NCBI GenBank assembly: GCA_023391425.1
Contig: JAEWAX010000037.1
Span: 1 to 64,000 of the forward strand
Source: Bacillota bacterium
Lineage (GTDB): Bacteria; Bacillota; Clostridia; Acetivibrionales; DSM-1351
DNA: 64,000 nucleotides
Direction: 5' to 3'
Part shown: piece by piece, positions 34,825-43,826 of the stretch
How the letters are laid out: every line of letters starts with the position of its first letter
Position numbering within the stretch: position 1 is the first letter of the stretch
Position numbers and translations under genes: made by a program
The notes under the pieces: generated by a model
What the model saw: the letters and a program-made list of their open reading frames with translations, nothing else
What the model was told of the DNA's origin: nothing
Databases searched by the model: none

Positions 34825-37060
34825 CTTTTGCTCCTCCATCTTTCCTGTATTCATCAGAATTTTCTATATTAGCCTGTTCTATATTATACTCTCCCTTTTC
34901 TTCAATAAAAATATCTTTTTTTAAAGATTCGTTTATTTCAGGGTATTGCTCACGTGCATGGAAATAGCCACTTAATACTCGCATAAAGGAATTGGCTATT
35001 GTATCTAAATCAGCCAGAGTAAGTTGACATTTGTCAAGTTGCCCATCATCTAGCTTGTCCTTTATAATTTTTCTAATTAAGGCCTGTATTTTATCCTCTG
35101 TTTTCTCTGCCATAGACCTAACTGCTGCCTCAACTGAATCTGCAAGCATGACAATAGCAGCCTCCTTAGTCTGTGGCTTCGGTCCTTCATACCTAAAACT
35201 TTCTTGCTTTACTTCCTCACTATTATCTAATTTCAAAGCTTTGTGATAAAAATATGCTACAAGCGTTGTCCCATGATGTTGCTTAATAATATCTTTGATT
35301 ACTAGAGGTATCTTATATTTTGTTGCTATCTCTACTCCATCATTTGTATGTGATGTAATTACAACCGTACTTAGATTTGGTGTCATTCTGTCATGCGGAT
35401 TTTCAGATAACTGGTTTTCTTTAAATAGGTCCGGCCTTTTAAGCTTGCCCACATCATGAAAATAAGCTCCTGCCCTAGCCAGGAGCGCGTTTCCTCCTAA
35501 ATCCTCAGTAGCTATTTCAGCTAGGTTTCCCACCATCAGACTATGATGATATGTACCCGGTGCTTCAATAAGTAACTTTTTAAGTAAAGGGTGATTTGGG
35601 TTGGATATTTCAAGAAGCTTAAGTGGAGTTACTATGCTAAATACACTCTCGAAAAATGGAAGCAAACCTATAGTTAAAACCATAGATACTATTCCATTAA
35701 GAAATACTACAGCACTTTCGGTTAGTATTGTCTTTAAATCACTTTTATCAATGAAATTGAAGAAGACTATAAAAATAGCATTAATAAAACCGAGCAAAAC
35801 ACCATTCATGGAAAGTCTACTGCGCTGATATGCTTTTGTAACCAAAAATGCAGATATAACACCACAAATAAGTCCTATATATAAAAATTTATAGTCACCT
35901 CTGAGCATCAAAGAAATACTAACCGTCAGAGCACAGTTAATAACTACAGCCAGTTCAAAATTTAATAATATGGAAATTAACATGGTCCCAACAAAAATCG
36001 GAATTAGCAAACCACCATAATATAGAAACAGATATCTAGCCAAAATTAAGATTATTATACATATAATGCAAAGTAATAATAATTCTTTTCTACTTTTGTA
36101 TATTTTTTCATTATATTTTTTTAAAAATATAGCAATTATTCCAACAAGAAAAAGAAGTGTAGCCAAAATACCCAAAGAAAATAAGTAATCGTACTTTCCA
36201 TTTATCTCTAATAAATTGAGTTCCTCAAGCATCTTAAGCTTGTCCGTAGTAACTATATCTCCAAAGCTTATAATCCTAGACCCTTTTTTGATTTTAACAA
36301 TATTGGCATTATCATTGTAGGCTTCCTCTTTTTTCTTGGCTGTAGCCTCAGCATCAACTATCCGATTTGGCTTAAGGATGCTTTTAGCTAGCTCTCCACC
36401 AATGTTTTTTAATTCTTTACTCAAACCCTGTACATTTTGATAACTATTCTGTATTTTTTGTATATATATTTCAAGATTGCTCTCTGTAACCTCCTCAGAC
36501 ATAGACTGTGAAATAATCTGATTGGTTAGCTTCCCGAAGGTTTCAAACTCAATATCAGTTACCTTTGAAACGAGGTAATTAATTTGCACCTGGGATAGAG
36601 GTATGGAAAGTTTACTTAATTCCTCTGCCAAACTCATTACTGCTATTTCCTGTGACTCTTTAAGGTATTGAGCATAGCTTGGGTTTTCTGGTGATAATCC
36701 AAGCTCCTTCATCCTTTTTTCTATACTTGCCCTAGCAGTAGTTACAGCTTTCAAAAAGTCATCTTTATTATAAATAACCTGTACAAAGGCATTTGTATCT
36801 TGTTTTGTTACTGGTTCGACATTTTCAACAGCTGAAACCTTATTTTCTTCCGTTAGAACTTCATTAATCAAATCTCTAGGTGCAGTGATATCATAAGTTG
36901 AGACATCACCAGCATTTAGTTTATATTTTACAGGTTGTGCCCCTGTTTCAATAATAACGAAAGCAATTATAACAGTAATTATTACTAAAAAAGCACGCTG
37001 AACTGTAAAGTTACGAGTAATTTTCTTTATTTTACTACTATTTTTCCTAACTTTTTTCAT
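34805..37060 (-). CDS. pgpH: YqfF/PgpH 7TM-HDED cyclic-di-AMP phosphodiesterase
   Basis: A 751-residue membrane protein: one N-terminal helix, an extracytoplasmic 7TMR-HDED domain (about 60-270), seven helices (about 285-480) and a cytoplasmic HD domain with HSLMVGNLAEIA, HDVGK, HDRMT and DSVEAAVRSM. PgpH hydrolyses c-di-AMP in Firmicutes. It lies upstream of ybeY and downstream of phoH, as usual. GGGGGAG precedes the ATG. Confidence 0.93.
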   Translation of the reverse strand: MKKVRKNSSKIKKITRNFTVQRAFLVIITVIIAFVIIETGAQPVKYKLNAGDVSTYDITAPRDLINEVLTEENKVSAVENVEPVTKQDTNAFVQVIYNKDDFLKAVTTARASIEKRMKELGLSPENPSYAQYLKESQEIAVMSLAEELSKLSIPLSQVQINYLVSKVTDIEFETFGKLTNQIISQSMSEEVTESNLEIYIQKIQNSYQNVQGLSKELKNIGGELAKSILKPNRIVDAEATAKKKEEAYNDNANIVKIKKGSRIISFGDIVTTDKLKMLEELNLLEINGKYDYLFSLGILATLLFLVGIIAIFLKKYNEKIYKSRKELLLLCIICIIILILARYLFLYYGGLLIPIFVGTMLISILLNFELAVVINCALTVSISLMLRGDYKFLYIGLICGVISAFLVTKAYQRSRLSMNGVLLGFINAIFIVFFNFIDKSDLKTILTESAVVFLNGIVSMVLTIGLLPFFESVFSIVTPLKLLEISNPNHPLLKKLLIEAPGTYHHSLMVGNLAEIATEDLGGNALLARAGAYFHDVGKLKRPDLFKENQLSENPHDRMTPNLSTVVITSHTNDGVEIATKYKIPLVIKDIIKQHHGTTLVAYFYHKALKLDNSEEVKQESFRYEGPKPQTKEAAIVMLADSVEAAVRSMAEKTEDKIQALIRKIIKDKLDDGQLDKCQLTLADLDTIANSFMRVLSGYFHAREQYPEINESLKKDIFIEEKGEYNIEQANIENSDEYRKDGGAKVDNNRK

Positions 37061-37087
37061 TGGCTCCCCCCAAGTAAAACTTCCTAT

Positions 37088-37233
37088 AAACAGATTTCTT
37101 GGCTTCAGGTGGTACTCTGTTTGTCCCGTGCTAAGCCCCGCTAATACTCATATCTTCATATAAGCGGCGCTAAGCACCCGATAACGATTTCTAAGGTTTA
37201 TCGGGAGTCCCGCTGAATCTAAGAACTCTGTTT
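37088..37233. repeat. Structured inverted-repeat element between phoH and pgpH
   Basis: Imperfect ends (37088-37109 and 37212-37233, 18 of 22 matches) enclose two hairpins: GTGCTAAGCCCCGCT/AGCGGCGCTAAGCAC (37128-37177) and CCCGATAA/TTATCGGG (37177-37205). The right end runs 15 bases into phoH and supplies its last codons. Confidence 0.65.
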
Positions 37234-38178
37234 ATCATATGCCATTATGATTTTTTGAACTAGTTCATGTCTAACTACATCTTTTTCGGAAAGGTATACA
37301 AACTCAATTCCATCGATACCTTTCAGAATATTAGTTACATCCTTTAATCCTGATCTCTTATCACCTGGTAAGTCTATCTGAGTGATATCTCCAGTTATGA
37401 CAGCCTTTGAGTTAAATCCAATTCTTGTTAAAAACATCTTCATTTGCTCAGGGGAAGTATTCTGGGCTTCATCTAAAATAATGAAAGAGTTGTCTAAAGT
37501 TCTTCCTCTCATATAAGCAAGAGGTGCTATCTCTATCATCCCTTTTTCAAGATATCTCATATATAGGTCTGCTCCCATAATTTCATAAAGTCCATCATAC
37601 AGTGGTCTTAAATATGGGTCAACCTTGTTTTGCAAATCTCCAGGTAGAAATCCTAACTTTTCACCTGCTTCAACAGCTGGTCTTGTGAGAACGATTCTAT
37701 CAACCTCTTTATTTCTAAAGGCTGTAACTGCCATAGCAACAGCCAGGAAAGTCTTGCCTGTACCAGCCGGGCCTATTCCAAAAACTATATCATTCTTTTT
37801 CATAGCATCAACATATAGCTTTTGTCCATGAGTCTTATTCTTAATTTGTTTCCCTTTTGCTGTAAGACATACGTAATCAGTTAATATCTCATCAGCCTTT
37901 TCTATTTGTTTTTCATTAGTAAGACTCACTAAATATAGGACATTTTGTCTTGTAATTGCCTCTCCCTGTCTTGCAATATCTAAAAGCTTGGAAACAATTG
38001 TTTCTGCTTTTTTTACATTATCAGTTTCTCCACTAATTGCTATCGATGTACCTCTGGTCAAAACCTTTACATTAAAAGCTTCCTCTATAATTTTGATGTT
38101 TTCATCATAGTTTCCAAAAATATTCATAGCATACTCAATACTATAAAAATCGATATTCTTTTCTATTTTTTCTGTCAA
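37219..38178 (-). CDS. phoH: PhoH-family ATPase
   Basis: A 319-residue PhoH protein: an N-terminal KH-like region, Walker A GIGPAGTGKTFLAVA, Walker B FIILDEAQNTSPEQMKM, GDITQIDLP. Its RNA-related role with YbeY is supported by gene order only. A TTG start at 38178 has GGAGG upstream. The last residues (AYDKQSS) are coded by the arm of the inverted-repeat element. Confidence 0.93.
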   Translation of the reverse strand: MTEKIEKNIDFYSIEYAMNIFGNYDENIKIIEEAFNVKVLTRGTSIAISGETDNVKKAETIVSKLLDIARQGEAITRQNVLYLVSLTNEKQIEKADEILTDYVCLTAKGKQIKNKTHGQKLYVDAMKKNDIVFGIGPAGTGKTFLAVAMAVTAFRNKEVDRIVLTRPAVEAGEKLGFLPGDLQNKVDPYLRPLYDGLYEIMGADLYMRYLEKGMIEIAPLAYMRGRTLDNSFIILDEAQNTSPEQMKMFLTRIGFNSKAVITGDITQIDLPGDKRSGLKDVTNILKGIDGIEFVYLSEKDVVRHELVQKIIMAYDKQSS

Positions 38179-38181
38179 GTA

Positions 38182-39381
38182 TTACCTGCCTCCAATCTCT
38201 TGTGTAACACCGATGTCCTCGATACACTCTATTAATGCCTTTGCTATTTTTACACCGTTATCGTACTGTACAATAGAAACACCAGTTTTTAATACCTCTG
38301 TATTTTTGGGTATTTGCTCCTGAGCTAATGCCACAGCCTTCTCTGAAGCATTTTTTTCCGCTGTTTCAAGATCAATTTCATTACTCTCTAATTCATACTC
38401 ATAATACTGGTCTACAATAATTTCAAAAGGTAAAGCTAAATTTTCACCAATACATAGCTTTTTTTTAATTTCCACGTGTTCAGAATTATTATATGGAATT
38501 TTGGTATGAAATAATTTGATTTTTTTTGTAAAAAGAACAAAAGAATACATTTCTTTTTTCAAACCAGTTCTTTTAGCCTTCACAAGTTTTTGCTCCACCT
38601 TACAACTTGCTTCATACCAAGTTCTCGCTTTAACAATGCCCATAGAATGAACCATTAAAGGCATAGTATCAGGTATTTTAGTGTTTTCAATTTTTCCTGT
38701 AATTAGCAGCTGGCCTTTTGTAACTGTATCGCCTACTTTGACCATTTCAATTCCTTCTTTTGCTACTATGGAAGATATTACACCTTCCTTTATAGCAACT
38801 AAATCGCAAGGTACATTTCTATTAATCAAGTCGGGCGGTTTAACTCTTTCGTTAACAATTACCTGAACCTTTGTTCCATGAAGAGAAATACTTATTCTCG
38901 CCAGTTCATTTATCTCAAGCATCATGTTACCAACTACATCATTAGGATCAATACTATATTTCAAAGCACCAACTTTAATACCATTCTCACTTAACTTCTC
39001 CATTATAACTTCTGTTGAAACCTTGTTATTTCCAGCAATTGACACATCCCATACAAAAGATGATATTAGGAAAAATACTATGACACAAATAGCACAACCA
39101 AAAGCAAATGCTTTTCGGCTCTTATATCTATATATTATAAAAGGCAGTCCCTTTTTTTTAAGGATATGTACTCGGCATTTTGTCCTCTTTGCAATGGGTC
39201 TAAGCATTCTAAAATCTTTTATGCTCATCATCATTATAACTTTGCTGTTCTTTTGCCATTTAACATTCCATAATCTTAGCTGCCTATGCGAACATATATT
39301 TATAAATTTTTCCAAAAAATATCCTTCAACAATAATAATAACATATCCTCTAATATAATTCCATAACCTCAAAATTAACAT
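38182..39381 (-). CDS. yqfD: Sporulation protein YqfD
   Basis: A 399-residue YqfD/SpoIV-type protein. One membrane helix at about residue 85-105 (FGCAICVIVFFLISSFVW) separates a short cytoplasmic part from a long extracytoplasmic region (stage IV sporulation YqfD family). ATG 39381 (MLILRLW) follows GGAGG; ATG 39393 is upstream of that. It forms a sporulation pair with yqfC, controlled by SigE in Bacillus. Confidence 0.9.
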   Translation of the reverse strand: MLILRLWNYIRGYVIIIVEGYFLEKFINICSHRQLRLWNVKWQKNSKVIMMMSIKDFRMLRPIAKRTKCRVHILKKKGLPFIIYRYKSRKAFAFGCAICVIVFFLISSFVWDVSIAGNNKVSTEVIMEKLSENGIKVGALKYSIDPNDVVGNMMLEINELARISISLHGTKVQVIVNERVKPPDLINRNVPCDLVAIKEGVISSIVAKEGIEMVKVGDTVTKGQLLITGKIENTKIPDTMPLMVHSMGIVKARTWYEASCKVEQKLVKAKRTGLKKEMYSFVLFTKKIKLFHTKIPYNNSEHVEIKKKLCIGENLALPFEIIVDQYYEYELESNEIDLETAEKNASEKAVALAQEQIPKNTEVLKTGVSIVQYDNGVKIAKALIECIEDIGVTQEIGGR

Positions 39382-39462
39382 TTTAACCTCCATGTTTTTA
39401 TGTATACCAATTGGACTTTTTTAATAGTGCCAATTTAGTTCTTTTGAAAAACATAAAAACCA

Positions 39463-39804
39463 TTACTCTAAGAATTCTAACGACAAAATATTACCATAAA
39501 TCATTATGTTCTCAGCTGTTATCTCCTTAATGTAGATTTCTATCCCTTTTACTTTAATAATCCCAGATGTAGTATTAACACGAATAACATCTTTATCATA
39601 CTCTAAAATACCTTTGTAGTTTTCAATAATTAGGTCTCCATTGCCTAACATTGTCAATTTGGGCATATTTAAGACTATTTCCTTAGGCAGTTCGAGCATC
39701 TCAGTAAACTTTTCTCTTAACTTCTGCTTGGGAGCAGCTTTTATATTTTTCTTATTACTCTGCTCCTGTTTACTCTTACTAATCCTGTCTATTTTTTTCA
39801 CCAT
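39463..39804 (-). CDS. yqfC: Sporulation protein YqfC
   Basis: A 113-residue YqfC-family protein (LELPKEIVLNMPKLTMLGNG, ENYKGILEYDKDVIRVNT), of unknown biochemistry, SigE-controlled in Bacillus. The N terminus is Lys-rich. GAGGTTTAAAT lies before the ATG. Directly followed by yqfD on the same strand. Confidence 0.9.
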   Translation of the reverse strand: MVKKIDRISKSKQEQSNKKNIKAAPKQKLREKFTEMLELPKEIVLNMPKLTMLGNGDLIIENYKGILEYDKDVIRVNTTSGIIKVKGIEIYIKEITAENIMIYGNILSLEFLE

Positions 39805-39823
39805 ATTTAAACCTCTAATCTCA

Positions 39824-40744
39824 CTAATTTGCCAAAGTTTCTACATCACCAATTTCATACCCATTTGCTATTACTCCTTTTATAATCATATCCAAGGCAT
39901 CAGCGTTATCCTTTGATACTGCGTGCAGCAACATAATCTCCCCATTATGTAAATTTTTCATAACCATTTTAAAAGCATATTCTGGGCCCCTTATCTTGTC
40001 TCTATGCCAATCATCATATGCAAAGCTCCAGAAAAGATTGCAGTAGCCCAGCTTACTCGTAATACTAAGGCTTCTCTCGCTATATTCACCCTTTGGAGGT
40101 CTAAGGAACTTCATTTTTGCACCAAATTTTTCTGTAAAAGCTCTCTCTAATCCCAAAACTTCCTCCTCAATCTCTGAGTCACTCTTTTCAGGTAGGCTTG
40201 GGTGATGAATTGTATGATTTCCAACTGTATGCCCTTCTTCTACCATTCTTCTTACTAAATCCTGATGCTCCTTTAGATATGGTCCTGTTATAAAAAATGC
40301 TGCTTTAACATTATTATCCCTAAGGGTATCAAGTATTTTAGATGTATATCCGTTTTCATAGCCTTCATCGAAAGTTAAGTATATTGTTTTTTTATTAACA
40401 TCACCAAGATACTTTCCACCATATTTTTTCAGTATTTCAGGTGCACCAGGGTCAGCCTTTGGCATTTGATTATTAGGCTGTCTCAGTAGGCCCCAACACC
40501 TCTTCTGCTCGTATGGAAACACACTTTGTTGTGAAGTATCACTATTAGAGGACATTTCTTCTATTAACCTTCCTGTAAGCTCTGTTGAATAATCAATATT
40601 CCTACTGCTGGCACTAAAAACTCCACCCAGATCAGTAAGATTGGAATTCATAAAAGAATTATCCTTTCGAGTGACAATTACATCTGCAACAAGAGCTAAA
40701 AGTATTAGTAGAATAAATATGGTAATTACTTTCTTTATTTTCAA
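39824..40744 (-). CDS. PdaA-like polysaccharide deacetylase
   Basis: A 306-residue exported NodB-fold enzyme: signal anchor at the N terminus (about 5-22), then IYLTFDEGYENGYTS, VGNHTIHHPSLP (metal His pair), LRPPKGEYS and LLHAVSKDN. The TFDEG form is typical of PdaA, the delta-lactam deacetylase of cortex peptidoglycan. ATG 40759 lacks a ribosome site; GGGGG lies before TTG 40744, which I prefer. Fits the sporulation neighbourhood. Confidence 0.88.
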   Translation of the reverse strand: MKIKKVITIFILLILLALVADVIVTRKDNSFMNSNLTDLGGVFSASSRNIDYSTELTGRLIEEMSSNSDTSQQSVFPYEQKRCWGLLRQPNNQMPKADPGAPEILKKYGGKYLGDVNKKTIYLTFDEGYENGYTSKILDTLRDNNVKAAFFITGPYLKEHQDLVRRMVEEGHTVGNHTIHHPSLPEKSDSEIEEEVLGLERAFTEKFGAKMKFLRPPKGEYSERSLSITSKLGYCNLFWSFAYDDWHRDKIRGPEYAFKMVMKNLHNGEIMLLHAVSKDNADALDMIIKGVIANGYEIGDVETLAN

Positions 40745-40835
40745 TTTAGCTACCCCCATTATCTAGTTATTTAGGGAATCTTTTTTAGTTCTTCTATATA
40801 TATTTATATAAAGTTTATTAACATTTGAGAACAAC

Positions 40836-40874
40836 AAAAAAACCTTATAATGTGTTAAGCAACACATTACAAGG
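40836..40874 (-). terminator. Terminator of the DUF881 pair
   Basis: A 14-bp stem (CCTTATAATGTGTT / AACACATTACAAGG, one mismatch) with an AAGC loop; seven T on the minus strand. Confidence 0.9.
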
Positions 40875-40973
40875 CCTACAACAAAATCTATAAAATACAT
40901 TAACAGGATAACCTTACTAGCTCAAATCATTAGTAGTTCAATATTAGTATATTACAGTTGATAATCTGAATAA

Positions 40974-41678
40974 CTACTTACTTTCAACTGTAGTTAGTTT
41001 ATTTGTTTTAATTTGTTCCTCACTTATTTTCGGGATTTCAATATTATCTGACTTTTCAACCTTAACATCAATAAATACCCTAATTTTCTCTAAAGAACCC
41101 CCAATCATATTCAAAGCATTTACTGCATTATCAGGGTCTACTATAGCTTTTATTTGATATGTTGGTGTAACATGTTTTCCATTGACCATAATGTAGTTTC
41201 CAGCAACTCTGACCTCACTGGTATCAATTATTCTTTGATCATTTATTGCCAAAGCCTGAGCATCAGTTGCTCTCAATTCGTTAAGAATTTGTAAAAGGTC
41301 ATCGTCCTCTACGTTTAATGAATCCTCTTTTGCAAAGGTTACTATTACACCCTTGCCCTTTACATCTGTTAGCCCAGCCACCGTTCTCAGCTTTTGGATT
41401 TCATCAGATAACAGTTTCATATTTTCATCTGAATTACCTCTTGCATTCTCAAATTTGCTCACTTGATTTTGTAATTCACTGAGCTTAGTCTTTAAGTTCT
41501 CATTGTTTTTTTGTTCATTAAGAATTTTTACAATTAAGTCATCCTTTTTTTGACTTTCTAAATTTATAACCTTTGAATTATTTCTAATGCTTTGGAATTG
41601 CCAGGAAAGGGCAAGCCCAAGTATTATACATACAATGGATATAGATATATTTCTACTTATCTTTTTTGCTTTCATCAT
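40974..41678 (-). CDS. DUF881 protein, second paralog
   Basis: A 234-residue membrane-anchored protein: N-terminal helix, coiled coil (about 40-95) and DUF881 domain (LTDVKGKGVIVTF, ILNELRATDAQALAINDQRI, PTYQIKAIVDP). DUF881 proteins (YlxW/YlxX type) lie near division and spore genes in Firmicutes, with unknown role. It overlaps the first paralog by 26 bases; GGAGG precedes the start. Confidence 0.9.
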   Translation of the reverse strand: MMKAKKISRNISISIVCIILGLALSWQFQSIRNNSKVINLESQKKDDLIVKILNEQKNNENLKTKLSELQNQVSKFENARGNSDENMKLLSDEIQKLRTVAGLTDVKGKGVIVTFAKEDSLNVEDDDLLQILNELRATDAQALAINDQRIIDTSEVRVAGNYIMVNGKHVTPTYQIKAIVDPDNAVNALNMIGGSLEKIRVFIDVKVEKSDNIEIPKISEEQIKTNKLTTVESK

Positions 41679-42381
41679 CTTTTACCTCCAATCTAGAAAT
41701 CAAGCCATTTATATCATTTGAAAATTTCGGTATTACGATATCCTTCTTTTGCGTTAATGTTACACGTTTCTTCAGTTCTATCATATCTTGTATTACAATG
41801 CTATTCTCCATAGCAGTATACAGTAAATTTGAATCTCCAATAGCCTTTATTTCATAAGGTACAGCATATCTATTGTTATTTATTTTTATTGTAGGTCCTG
41901 CGCATATCTGTTCACTTGTAGAAATAATTCTTTCATCATTAATCGAGATTGCAAGGGCTCCTGCAAGTCTGAGCTCATTTAAAACATTTAAAATATCTAA
42001 ATCATGAATAATATAATCCATTACATCTTCTGAATCAGGTGTCTCTGCATCATTTAATGTAATTATTATTCCTTCTCCACTCACATCAGTTAACCCAGAG
42101 ATAAGTTTTAAATATTCTAGCTCATTTTTTGAAATAGCATTTACCTCATTAGCAGGAGAAGCTAAAAATGCTTCTTTATCATTCTCCAGCTTTGTTATCT
42201 GAGACTTATAATCTTCTCCAGTTTTGATTTTGGCATCCAATTGGCTCTTAAGCCTATCTATATCCAATGTCTCAGCCGATTCTCGTTGCACACCAACTGT
42301 ACTCCTAATCTGGATGGTGACTAGAGTTCCAAGCAATGCAAATATTATTAATAATATAAAGGATTTATCTTTAAATTTCAT
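41653..42381 (-). CDS. DUF881 protein, first paralog
   Basis: A 242-residue paralog of the downstream gene, with the same plan: helix at 8-25, coiled coil (about 40-75), DUF881 domain (LTDVSGEGIIITL, LNELRLAGALAISINDERI, PYEIKAIGD). The two likely arose by duplication and are translated together through their overlap. AAGAGGAGAC lies upstream. Confidence 0.9.
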   Translation of the reverse strand: MKFKDKSFILLIIFALLGTLVTIQIRSTVGVQRESAETLDIDRLKSQLDAKIKTGEDYKSQITKLENDKEAFLASPANEVNAISKNELEYLKLISGLTDVSGEGIIITLNDAETPDSEDVMDYIIHDLDILNVLNELRLAGALAISINDERIISTSEQICAGPTIKINNNRYAVPYEIKAIGDSNLLYTAMENSIVIQDMIELKKRVTLTQKKDIVIPKFSNDINGLISRLEVKDDESKKDK

Positions 42382-42559
42382 TGTCTCCTCTTAACTACAT
42401 TAGATATCTAAATAAGATATACAAAAAATTTTTAATTAAACTTACAATCAAACATATATTAAACAATAAAACATATATTAAACATACAATTACAATTCTA
42501 CTGTCAATAATGATTTTAATCAAGCAGAAACTATTTTTTCCTAATCTTTCTTTTTACCA

Positions 42560-42589
42560 TTGACAAAAATATAAAGTGTATTGTATACT
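42560..42589 (+). promoter_or_regulatory. Promoter of tRNA-Trp
   Basis: TTGACA (42560-42565) and TATACT (42584-42589) with an 18-base spacer, ending 12 bases before the tRNA. Confidence 0.8.
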
Positions 42590-42601
42590 AATATTCGTCT
42601 T

Positions 42602-42677
42602 AGGAGAGTAGCGCAATTGGTAGAGTAGCGGTCTCCAAAACCGTCGGTTGCAGGTTCGAGTCCTGTCTCTCCTGCCA
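42602..42677 (+). tRNA. trnW: tRNA-Trp (anticodon CCA)
   Basis: A full cloverleaf: acceptor AGGAGAG/CTCTCCT, D arm with GCGCAATTGGTAGAGTAGC, anticodon loop CTCCAAA, TPsiC arm GCAGGTTCGAGTCCTGT and encoded G-CCA end. The last 45 bases recur at 57289-57333, so this gene is the attachment site of the 14.7-kb element. Confidence 0.97.
42633..42677 (+). repeat. Left attachment site inside tRNA-Trp
   Basis: The last 45 bases of the tRNA (CTCCAAAACCGTCGG... to CTCTCCTGCCA), identical to 57289-57333. Confidence 0.95.
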
Positions 42678-42683
42678 GTAAAA

Positions 42684-42715
42684 TAGCCACTTATGAGGTT
42701 TCTTGTAAGTGGCTA
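42684..42715 (+). terminator. Hairpin supplied by the element behind tRNA-Trp
   Basis: TAGCCACTTA / TAAGTGGCTA, a perfect 10-bp stem with a 12-base loop starting seven bases after the tRNA. Probably replaces the displaced host terminator, although the T-tract is weak. Confidence 0.7.
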
Positions 42716-42726
42716 TACTTATGAAA

Positions 42727-42746
42727 AGCGGAATTTTAGCGGAATA
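42727..42746 (+). repeat. Left arm-type integrase site
   Basis: AGCGGAATTTTAGCGGAATA, itself two AGCGGAAT units, is repeated identically at 57154-57173 near the right end. Confidence 0.65.
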
Positions 42747-42954
42747 CTATTTTTTATCGGATTCACGGTTTTCAATAATGCGTTTAGCCTCTTCTGGTAT
42801 TGGGGAAACCATGCAGCCAATATTGATCGGAGGTAGTTTTTTTTATTGCCTCATCTAGTTGCTCTTCAGTGTAAATACCATACTTGGCAAGTGCATCCCA
42901 AGCTTTTTGGACTCTAATTTTGATTTTTTCCTCTGTTCTTAATTTTTTTACCAA
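42747..42954 (-). pseudogene. Small element gene split by a one-base slip in an eight-A run
   Basis: From a TTG start at 42954 (AAAAGG upstream) the frame reads MVKKLRTEEKIKIRVQ..., then QKAWDALAKYGIYTEEQLDEA... After a run of eight A (42837-42844) the frame changes: as written it stops at 42784, but removing one A continues smoothly as KKLPPINIGCMVSPIPEEAKRI to a stop at 42747. I read this as a frameshifted small protein of about 69 residues; a sequencing slip or programmed frameshift is possible. Family unknown. Confidence 0.55.
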
Positions 42955-43016
42955 TTATTTTACCTTTTCCTTTAACAAAATTTTATTACCCTAATATAGG
43001 TAATAATGAGAATATG

Positions 43017-43096
43017 TTATAAAAAGGAGTTAACAATAAATCTTGCTTCAAGACTATATTGATTCAAGATCCTTTTTGCAAAACTGTAAGTTTTCA
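43017..43096 (-). CDS. Possible 26-residue ORF or gene fragment
   Basis: MKTYSFAKRILNQYSLEARF... to a stop at 43017. The same frame stays open upstream to about 43160 without a start (NKLNNTTVPGDL...), so it may be the tail of a lost gene. An AGGAGG at about 43160 lies ahead of it. Weak. Confidence 0.25.
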
Positions 43097-43184
43097 TTAA
43101 ATCACCTGGAACAGTTGTGTTATTTAATTTATTTTCAAAAACTCTTAAGATTTATATGTATTCCTCCTAAAATTTAACATTAAA

Positions 43185-43218
43185 CAATTACTCAGCGAAA
43201 ATTTCCGCTGAGTAATTG
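43185..43218 (-). terminator. Terminator of the 117-residue paralog gene
   Basis: A perfect 13-bp stem CAATTACTCAGCG / CGCTGAGTAATTG with an 8-base loop just after the stop. Confidence 0.75.
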
Positions 43219-43228
43219 CTTAATGTTT

Positions 43229-43582
43229 TCAAGCTGTTCTAATTTCTTTTATATCTTCATCCTCTTGTTCTTCTATTCCTTCTAAATCATTAATGCTATT
43301 CTTTTCGGCATAGTCTTGTTCAATTATTTCTGTTAAATCTTCAATGCCTTTCTTTGCCGCATGAACGTAATCATCAATCATTTCTGCATAAGTTCCGTAT
43401 CTTGAAAACTCCCACAGAATACCTAATTCATCTTTCTCTTTTTTATTTTCATATTTTGAAAAATATTCATCTGTAATTTCCTGTAGTAAGATACAAGCTT
43501 TCTTTAAATTTTCTTTAATAGGCCATATTTCATCACTTAAAGTTATTAATGCCTTAGTTAATTCTTGTTCCTTAGTTTGCAT
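43229..43582 (-). CDS. Hypothetical helical protein, paralog of the next gene
   Basis: A 117-residue acidic helical protein. It shares with the 43827 gene TLSDE(I/V)W, QEITDEYF, WEF(S/P)RY and DYVHAAK, at the same spacing, so the pair is a tandem duplication. The C terminus is strongly acidic. ATG 43582 is spaced nine bases from GGAG. I do not recognise a family. Each copy has its own terminator. Confidence 0.7.
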   Translation of the reverse strand: MQTKEQELTKALITLSDEIWPIKENLKKACILLQEITDEYFSKYENKKEKDELGILWEFSRYGTYAEMIDDYVHAAKKGIEDLTEIIEQDYAEKNSINDLEGIEEQEDEDIKEIRTA

Positions 43583-43762
43583 ATTCATAAGCTCCTTTCG
43601 TATTCGGATATTGATAACTTTCCCAAATATGGTATCGCTTATGCATTTTTATCATTGCCAAAAGTCTATTCTACATACACATCTTATCTTATTCCAGTAT
43701 ATCGTAAAATCTTTTTTAAGTGTTTTTATCTTTGTAGGTGTAAAGTTATACCCTTACAAATA

Positions 43763-43790
43763 AAAAAGCTCCTAAATGAATTTTAGAAGC
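43763..43790 (-). terminator. Terminator of the 136-residue paralog gene
   Basis: GCTTCTAAA / TTTAGGAGC stem on the minus strand followed by TTTTTTATT. Confidence 0.75.
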
Positions 43791-43826
43791 CATCAAAATT
43801 CTTGTATTATTTTTTTATATTAGTAA

